From an uncultured Mycoplasmatota bacterium (GTDB lineage Bacteria; Bacillota_I; Bacilli_A; RF39; UBA660): DNA of 10,002 nucleotides. Numbering within the stretch: the first letter of the stretch is position 1; every line of letters begins with the position of its first letter. The DNA is taken from NCBI GenBank assembly GCA_900552975.1, contig UWSL01000053.1, positions 1 through 10,002 on the forward strand, read 5' to 3'. The position numbers were made by a program, and so were the translations under genes. Under the pieces are notes generated by a model, which saw nothing but the letters and a program-made list of their open reading frames with translations, was not told where the DNA came from and searched no databases. Shown here in pieces: positions 5,228 through 10,002 of this stretch.

Positions 5228-6444
5228 TGAAAAAAAACATAAACTTACTTTTAATTATTACTATTTTGCTATCATTTTTGACTCCGTTGCAAAGTGTTAA
5301 TGCTTCAAGCAAAACTCTTCAAGATGAAAAAAATGAATTAGCTCAAATGCGCAACGAAAAAGCAGAAAATAATCGCTTAACTCAAGAAGCCAAAAATTCA
5401 ATAGATGCTAAAAGAAATGCTATAGTAAAAGCTAACAATACAATTGAAGCCAATGAGCAAAAAGTTGAAAGCTCAAAAGTTAAAGTTGCTGAAAGTCAAG
5501 ATCAAATCAAAGTTAAAACTGAAGAATTAAGAAATGTAATTGTAAACTTACAATACACTGGTTCAAGTAGTGAATCAGTTTACTTAGATTATGTTTTTGA
5601 TGCTGAATCAATTTCTGATCTTATTGAAAGAGAAGCTATTATAGAAACAATAACAGAAGATACACAAAAACAATTAGAAGGCTTAGAAAAATTAATTGTA
5701 GATAATCAAAATCTTCAAGTCAAACTAGCAGATGATAATGTAAATTTAACAAATTCCATTTCTTCTTATGAAAAACAGGTTCAAGAACTAGAAGCATATA
5801 TTGATAAATATGCATCAATTGGGATGGATTATGATCAAAAAATAAAATCTAAAGAAAGTATAATTAAACAATATGAGGATGCAGGATGTAAAAATTCTGA
5901 TAAAATTGATGATTGTTATAATAACCGATACATTTTAATATCAAATGGCTTTAATCGACCATTAAAATCCGGTAGGATAACTCAAGCATGGGGAAACAAT
6001 GGTCATGCTGGTATGGATATAGGAGGAAATGCTAAGGGAACAGCAATATATGCTCCAGCGAGTGGTGTTGTAGCTGCAACAAGTTATCGAAGCAGCTGTG
6101 GTGGTAACATAATTTATATTCATCATAATATAAATGGTAAAGCTTACACATCTGAATTTGGTCATTTGACATCAATAAATGTTAAAGTTGGTCAAATAGT
6201 AGATCCATCTACCATAATTGGAACAGTTGGTGGGGATTCGTCAACATTCTATTATGATAAATGTACAACAGGAACGCACCTTCATTATAGTATCGCTTAT
6301 GGTCATTATTTAGGTGGTGGAAGTTCAGGTTATCGTAGTTGGTCAACCTTCAAAAGTAATACTAGAGCAACTTCCGTATCTTCAATTACTAATATAAAAA
6401 ATGTAAGAAGATGGTCATGGACTAACCGTTATTCGAAGCTATAA
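5227..6444 (+). CDS. Exported coiled-coil M23 peptidase (EnvC/PcsB-like partner of FtsEX)
   Basis: Probable cell-wall hydrolase of 405 residues controlled by FtsEX. A signal peptide covers about residues 1-27 (hydrophobic 6-19, likely cleavage near VNASS). Residues 28-115 and 135-218 are rich in Lys, Glu, Gln and Asn and form two long coiled coils, the arrangement by which EnvC and PcsB dock on FtsX. The C-terminal M23 (LytM) domain runs from about 240 to 375. Its zinc ligands appear intact: His260 and Asp264 in HAGMD, and His353 in HLH (351-353), with His313 in FGHL as a second catalytic histidine. EnvC of Escherichia coli lacks these and only activates amidases, so this enzyme probably cuts peptidoglycan peptides itself. 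The four cysteines (221, 230, 291, 346) could form two disulfides. Third gene of the ftsEX operon; the stop lies in the loop of the terminator. Confidence 0.92.
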   Translation: MKKNINLLLIITILLSFLTPLQSVNASSKTLQDEKNELAQMRNEKAENNRLTQEAKNSIDAKRNAIVKANNTIEANEQKVESSKVKVAESQDQIKVKTEELRNVIVNLQYTGSSSESVYLDYVFDAESISDLIEREAIIETITEDTQKQLEGLEKLIVDNQNLQVKLADDNVNLTNSISSYEKQVQELEAYIDKYASIGMDYDQKIKSKESIIKQYEDAGCKNSDKIDDCYNNRYILISNGFNRPLKSGRITQAWGNNGHAGMDIGGNAKGTAIYAPASGVVAATSYRSSCGGNIIYIHHNINGKAYTSEFGHLTSINVKVGQIVDPSTIIGTVGGDSSTFYYDKCTTGTHLHYSIAYGHYLGGGSSGYRSWSTFKSNTRATSVSSITNIKNVRRWSWTNRYSKL

Positions 6445-6457
6445 GCTTCTTTTTTTT
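6435..6457 (+). terminator. Intrinsic terminator of the ftsE-ftsX-M23 operon
   Basis: GAAGCT (6435-6440) and AGCTTC (6444-6449) form a 6-bp stem with a 3-base loop, followed directly by eight Ts (6450-6457). The TAA stop of the M23 gene spans the loop and the first base of the right arm, so the last residues (Ser-Lys-Leu) are encoded by the stem. Confidence 0.85.
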
Positions 6458-6480
6458 GGCTTTTAACAATTAAAAAACTA

Positions 6481-6489
6481 TGATATTAT
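6481..6489 (+). promoter_or_regulatory. Extended -10 promoter of whiA
   Basis: TGATATTAT (6481-6489) is an extended -10 element, with TTTAAC (6462-6467) 16 bases before the TATTAT hexamer as a possible -35. It lies just after the operon terminator and about 35 bases before the whiA start, giving whiA independent expression. AGGTGAT (6514-6520) is the ribosome site. Confidence 0.5.
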
Positions 6490-6523
6490 AAGGAAGCAAA
6501 AACTATAGATATTAGGTGATACT

Positions 6524-7462
6524 ATGAGCTTTACAACTAATTTAAAAGAAGAAATAACTAAAAATGACATATCTAAACTTGAATCATTAACTGAACTAGC
6601 TGCTTTCATTCGTTTTAGTGGTCAAATAAAAAAAAATAAAGTTATATTAACGATAGAAAATGCATCTGTAGCTCGTCGTATTTATAAAGATATAAAATAT
6701 AACTTTGCCATAAATATAAAGTTAATAATTCGAAATCAACGTCGTTTTCGTGTTAAACAAATCTACATTCTAGAAATAACTAAAAAAGTAGATTTTATTC
6801 TAGAATCTTTAAATATAAAACAAAATGGTAAAAAAATATTACCTAATGATTACTTTCTTGCTAGTAAGGAAGAAAAAATATCTTTTCTTAGAGGAGCATT
6901 TTTATCAACAGGCAGTTTAAACGATCCTAATACAGGGGGTTATCATCTTGAAATAACTTCGCTACATAAAAAAGATGGTCTCTATATTAGTCGTCTGCTA
7001 GATGAATTTAAAATAACTTCCAAAGTGATAAAAAGAAATAATCATTACATGGTTTATGTTAAAAGTGCTGAAATGATTAGTGATTTTATTAAGATGCTTG
7101 GAGCAACCAATAGCTTATTTTATTTTGAAGATATTAGAATCTATCGCGATCATAAAAACATGATTAATAGATTAAATAATTGTGAAATAGCTAATCAAGA
7201 AAAAATATTAAAAAGTGGTATAAAACAACTCCAAGATATTTGGTATTTAAAAGAACATGATTTACTTGGTTTATTGGATGAAAATACCCAGGAAGCAATA
7301 AAGTATCGTGAATTATATCCAGAAACATCATTGCAAGAATTGTCAGAAATTATTTCTCAAGAAACAGGACATAATATTGGTAAATCTGGAGTGAATCATT
7401 ATTTTATCAAAGTAAAAAAATTAGCGGAAAAACATCGTTTAAATAATAATGATCCAAAATAA
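6524..7462 (+). CDS. whiA: DNA-binding protein WhiA
   Basis: WhiA pairs a degenerate LAGLIDADG homing-endonuclease-like domain with a C-terminal helix-turn-helix. It is a sporulation regulator in Streptomyces and affects cell division and chromosome segregation in Bacillus. The 312-residue length is normal. Signatures are SFTTNLKEEI at the start (2-11), FLRGAFLSTGSLNDPNTGGYHLE (121-143), the linker motif RLNNCEIANQEK (216-227) and the helix-turn-helix at about 255-305 (YRELYPETSLQELSEIISQ, then GHNIGKSGVNHYFIKVKKLAE). In Bacilli whiA usually follows yvcJ and yvcK; neither is here. It stands alone beside ftsEX, with its own promoter and terminator. The degenerate endonuclease core is expected to have no nuclease activity. 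Confidence 0.96.
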   Translation: MSFTTNLKEEITKNDISKLESLTELAAFIRFSGQIKKNKVILTIENASVARRIYKDIKYNFAINIKLIIRNQRRFRVKQIYILEITKKVDFILESLNIKQNGKKILPNDYFLASKEEKISFLRGAFLSTGSLNDPNTGGYHLEITSLHKKDGLYISRLLDEFKITSKVIKRNNHYMVYVKSAEMISDFIKMLGATNSLFYFEDIRIYRDHKNMINRLNNCEIANQEKILKSGIKQLQDIWYLKEHDLLGLLDENTQEAIKYRELYPETSLQELSEIISQETGHNIGKSGVNHYFIKVKKLAEKHRLNNNDPK

Positions 7463-7503
7463 AAACTACTATACTAATTATAAAAAAGCATAGTAGTTTT
7501 TTT
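7461..7503. terminator. Bidirectional terminator between whiA and the NlpC/P60 gene
   Basis: A 12-bp stem (7461-7472 with 7490-7501) with a 17-base loop is flanked by T runs on both strands. It begins in the whiA stop codon and ends at the stop codon (7502-7504 on the minus strand) of the opposing gene, so one element closes both transcripts with no spare bases. Confidence 0.85.
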
Positions 7504-8881
7504 ACCACATATTTGTTAAATTTCCATCAGATTTATAAACTCCATCCATCAATATGATATATCTATAAATACTATTATTTACCAATCTTGACTTTGCAAC
7601 AGTAGTCATAACGACTCCTCCTGTTGTATTAAGTGATTCAGCTATATAATAATTTTCATTATCCCATCCAGCTAAAATAGCCATATGTCCGTCTAAGCCG
7701 ATTAAATCACCCACTTTTACTTTTCCAGAGGTCATTAATTCATCAGTGATATAAACTTTTTGTCCTAAATCAGTTAAATCTTTGTGGAAAGGATCTGTCC
7801 CAGCTCCAATATCTCCTACATCAAAACCACCATTCAATAAGGCCCAAGTTACGAAACCAGAGCAATCTAAACCGTTTGGGTAAAGTTGACCAGTAACATA
7901 AACTCCATTCCAATCAGTATAATTTTGTAAATTACATCCCCAAATAGCTGGACCAACAAAATTAGCTTTCAAGTCTTTTATTTTTTTAGTACTTAAATAT
8001 AAACCTTTGTGATAATACCTACCTTCACCATCAACATATTGATATGGTTCATAATTTTCTAGGCGACCATTTTCGTAAAAATATGGAACACGATATGAAA
8101 ATTCTAAAGTTAAAAATCTAGCAGCCGCTACGACACCAGCTCTTGTTTGATAACCAGCGTTTTTTACTCTTGATTCTAAAATGTCGTCAAGTAGTTGAGA
8201 TTCGTCTTCACTAAATTGACGACATTGTACATATGTCTTTTTTTTAGCGGCATCAGGTTTTTCTATCAAATTAGTAACAACTACATTCACTTCACCATAA
8301 TAATTGTCTTTATAAATGGCTGTAACAGTTGTAGTTCCGTTATTTACACCTGTAATTAAACCATCGCTATCAACTGTTGCAATATTTTCGTCACTACTTT
8401 TCCATTTCACATTTTTTTTGTTGTCATTATTTACTGAAACTTTTTTTTGTAAAGAAGGATATAAATAGACTATACTATCACTCATATTTAATTTTTTAAT
8501 ATTTTTTGTAGTTTGTTTCTTTCTATTAACATCACTCATGTTACCATAACTATCTTTTACATAAATATCATAACTTTTTAATTCTGTTATAAAACTACAA
8601 TACCCATTGTCTGCTTTAACCCATCCGTCTTCTTTTCCACTAGGCGTTTTATTACTGTCAATTAATAAACACCATGTTGCTTTATTAAATTTAAAGAAAT
8701 AATTATCTACTTCTACATTGACGATTTTTTTGTCAACATACCTAATACTATCTGAAGTAGTAACATTAGTAATATAAGGTGCAACAAAAAAATTGCTAAC
8801 AACTACAGCTACAATCAAAATGATAAAAACAAAAACTATTATAAATTTAAAAATAAAATTCCTTTTTAATCTTTTTTTCAT
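7502..8881 (-). CDS. Membrane-anchored surface protein with Big2 domain and NlpC/P60-type peptidase
   Basis: A 459-residue protein of the outer face of the membrane. A basic start (KKRLKRNF) precedes one membrane helix at about 10-34 with no clear cleavage site, so it is likely an anchor. Residues about 36-115 form a beta-rich module with two cysteines (71, 95) and a SYDIYVKDSYGN end typical of Ig-like folds. Residues 131-203 are a Big2 domain (KWKSSDENIATVDSDGLITG, 159-178). Residues 220-450 hold the peptidase: Cys340 in GLDCSGFVTWALL, His399 in GDLIGLDGHMAIL, and a third polar position probably near Glu415. About 120 residues (220-335) before the catalytic Cys match no domain I know. It probably cleaves wall peptides, but a different amide substrate is possible. 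The ATG at 8881 is chosen because an extended -10 lies just upstream; a TTG at 8965 would precede that promoter. The ribosome site (GGGG) is weak. Confidence 0.8.
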   Translation of the reverse strand: MKKRLKRNFIFKFIIVFVFIILIVAVVVSNFFVAPYITNVTTSDSIRYVDKKIVNVEVDNYFFKFNKATWCLLIDSNKTPSGKEDGWVKADNGYCSFITELKSYDIYVKDSYGNMSDVNRKKQTTKNIKKLNMSDSIVYLYPSLQKKVSVNNDNKKNVKWKSSDENIATVDSDGLITGVNNGTTTVTAIYKDNYYGEVNVVVTNLIEKPDAAKKKTYVQCRQFSEDESQLLDDILESRVKNAGYQTRAGVVAAARFLTLEFSYRVPYFYENGRLENYEPYQYVDGEGRYYHKGLYLSTKKIKDLKANFVGPAIWGCNLQNYTDWNGVYVTGQLYPNGLDCSGFVTWALLNGGFDVGDIGAGTDPFHKDLTDLGQKVYITDELMTSGKVKVGDLIGLDGHMAILAGWDNENYYIAESLNTTGGVVMTTVAKSRLVNNSIYRYIILMDGVYKSDGNLTNMW

Positions 8882-8902
8882 ATTAAGCCCCAATCCACAG
8901 AA

Positions 8903-8911
8903 ATTATAACA
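8903..8911 (-). promoter_or_regulatory. Extended -10 promoter of the NlpC/P60 gene
   Basis: The minus strand reads TGTTATAAT (8911-8903), the same 9-mer seen upstream of ftsE and the lemA-like gene. It ends 21 bases before the ATG at 8881, predicting a leader of about 15 bases, and no convincing -35 is present. It supports 8881 over the longer TTG start. Confidence 0.55.
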
Positions 8912-8958
8912 TATTAGCCAAAATAATGTATAAAATATATAAAGCTCATAATTAATCT

Positions 8959-8987
8959 GTGACAAAATTTTAAATAAATAGTATAAT
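8959..8987 (+). promoter_or_regulatory. Sigma-A promoter of the nucleoside kinase gene
   Basis: GTGACA (8959-8964, five of six matching TTGACA) and TATAAT (8982-8987) are separated by exactly 17 bases, the best housekeeping promoter in the window. The start codon lies 25 bases after the -10, and AGAGGG (9002-9007) is the ribosome site. Its back-to-back partner is the promoter of the NlpC/P60 gene. Confidence 0.75.
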
Positions 8988-9012
8988 TACTTTAGAATAA
9001 GAGAGGGATTGT

Positions 9013-10002
9013 ATGGCAACAAATAGAACAACAGTAACTTTTCAAGATGATACAACTTTAGAAATAGAAAAAGGAACCACTTTATATGAACTCAGTAAAA
9101 TTTATCAATCTAAAATGAAAGATAAAATAGTTGGAGCCGAAATAAATAATGAAACGGTTTCTTTAGAAACTAAAATAACCAAAAGCACAAAAGTTAATTT
9201 TATCGATATGAATAGTGTTAATGGTTACAAAATAAATAAGTATGGTTTAAACTTTGTTATTGAGGTAGCTTTAAAAGAACTTTTTAATGACACTTTCGAA
9301 GTAACATTTGATCATTCGATTGCTAATGGTATTCATATGACAATAATAGGGGAACGTCGTTTTACTTTAAATGATGCTCAAAAATTAAAAGCACATATGA
9401 ATGAAATAATCGAAAATGATGAAAGAATTTTTAACTTAAATGTTGAAAAAAAGGAAGCGATAAATTACTACAATAAACAGAAATCACCAGAAAAAGCAGC
9501 AAATATTCACAATGTTACTAATAATATTGTAACAGTATATAAATTAAGAAATTACATAAATTACTTTTATTCTGAAATGCCTTATAGTACAGGATGTTTA
9601 TCAAAATATGATTTAATATTTTTAGGTTATAATAAATTAGTTTTATTATTCCCTTCTCCTTGTACAAAATATAAAGTTCCAGAATATATTCATTATCAAA
9701 ATGTAATTGAATGTTTTGAAAAAAGTAAAAAATGGATAAAAGCATTAGAAATACCATATCTAGCAGATATGAATAAAAAAATTTCTGATTGTCAAATAGA
9801 AGGATTAATAAAGATAGTTGAAACTAATTTTAATAATGAAATTTATGAATTAGTAGACGATATAATAAAATCTAAAGCTAAATATGTTTGTTTGGCTGGA
9901 CCATCATCATCTGGTAAAACAACGACAACTAAAAAAGTCGCTTTACAATTAAGAAGTAGAGGTTATGAAACACTAGTTTTGTCTATTGATAATTATTTTA
10001 AA
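9013..10002 (+). CDS. Nucleoside (uridine) kinase fused to TGS and ThrRS-like N-terminal domains (5' part)
   Basis: The first 330 residues of a fusion protein that runs off the window; relatives are about 550 residues long. Residues 5-64 resemble a TGS domain (VTFQDDTTLEIEKGTTLYELSKIY). Residues about 75-165 resemble the second additional domain of threonyl-tRNA synthetase (FDHSIANGIHMTI, then ERRFTLNDAQKLKAHMNEII). The kinase domain begins near 285: Walker A GPSSSGKT is at 296-303, followed by SIDNYFK, whose Asp is typical of uridine/phosphoribulokinase-type P-loop kinases. The family is usually annotated as uridine kinase or nucleoside kinase and would make UMP or CMP from nucleosides in salvage. 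The role of the ThrRS-like part is not established. There is no synthetase catalytic core in the visible part. The start at 9013 has AGAGGG five bases upstream and a near-consensus promoter. Confidence 0.88.
   Translation, partial: MATNRTTVTFQDDTTLEIEKGTTLYELSKIYQSKMKDKIVGAEINNETVSLETKITKSTKVNFIDMNSVNGYKINKYGLNFVIEVALKELFNDTFEVTFDHSIANGIHMTIIGERRFTLNDAQKLKAHMNEIIENDERIFNLNVEKKEAINYYNKQKSPEKAANIHNVTNNIVTVYKLRNYINYFYSEMPYSTGCLSKYDLIFLGYNKLVLLFPSPCTKYKVPEYIHYQNVIECFEKSKKWIKALEIPYLADMNKKISDCQIEGLIKIVETNFNNEIYELVDDIIKSKAKYVCLAGPSSSGKTTTTKKVALQLRSRGYETLVLSIDNYFK

Noticed and set aside
5914..5922. TGTTATAAT inside the M23 gene as an internal promoter
   Set aside because: It encodes the Cys-Tyr-Asn stretch of the linker, and no gene start or ribosome site follows at suitable distance; likely chance in AT-rich DNA.
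5962..6165. Minus-strand open frame of 67 codons opposite the M23 domain
   Set aside because: It is antisense to conserved catalytic motifs, with Ser/Thr/Ile-rich composition typical of a shadow frame.
8882..8965. TTG start adding 28 residues to the NlpC/P60 protein
   Set aside because: It would lie upstream of the extended -10 at 8911-8903 and inside the kinase promoter region; the ATG at 8881 gives a normal basic start plus membrane helix.
9518..9757. Minus-strand open frame of 79 codons in the right end
   Set aside because: It is antisense to the nucleoside kinase coding region, which is open for 330 codons and matches a known family.

Overview
The window comes from a very AT-rich, low-GC Gram-positive-type genome using the standard code. 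Every Trp codon I checked is TGG, no gene is interrupted by an in-frame TGA, and the 11 visible stop codons are nine TAA and two TAG. LemA-like, YitT-like, WhiA, a GerQ-like spore coat protein and FtsEX next to a coiled-coil M23 hydrolase point to Bacilli or a Mollicutes-related Firmicute with a compact genome. An uncultured gut lineage near Erysipelotrichia or RF39 is my guess; the sequence does not fix the taxon. I see no tRNA or rRNA genes, CRISPR array, insertion sequence, phage genes or origin, and no gene-free stretch longer than about 130 bases.

Left part (1-2640): the 3' end of rlmH (23S rRNA methyltransferase) ends in a strong hairpin terminator, followed by ung (uracil-DNA glycosylase). 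Convergent to ung is a LemA-like membrane protein gene. Divergent from that is a short metallo-beta-lactamase-fold hydrolase, which faces a GerQ-like coat protein gene across a shared bidirectional terminator.

Centre (2640-7500): a YitT-family membrane protein, then a tight overlapping operon ftsE-ftsX-M23 peptidase, then whiA. FtsE and FtsX form an ABC-type complex that controls cell-wall hydrolases. The third gene encodes an exported coiled-coil M23 peptidase with its metal ligands intact, so the operon looks like a self-contained ATP-gated wall-cleaving machine. WhiA, a regulator linked to division and sporulation in other Gram-positives, has its own promoter next door.

Right part (7500-10002): on the minus strand, a membrane-anchored surface protein with an N-terminal beta-rich module, a Big2-type Ig-like domain and an NlpC/P60-type cysteine peptidase. 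Divergent from it, running off the window, is a TGS/ThrRS-like/uridine-kinase fusion (nucleoside kinase) with a near-consensus promoter.

Genome-style points: several intrinsic terminators are built into the stop codon or last codons of genes, and several promoters share an extended -10 (TGTTATAAT). The two exported wall enzymes carry pairs of non-catalytic cysteines. Nothing in the window is clearly an undescribed system. The best leads are the surface NlpC/P60 protein, the FtsEX-linked active M23 enzyme with possible disulfides, and the GerQ-like gene with a sporulation-type promoter.
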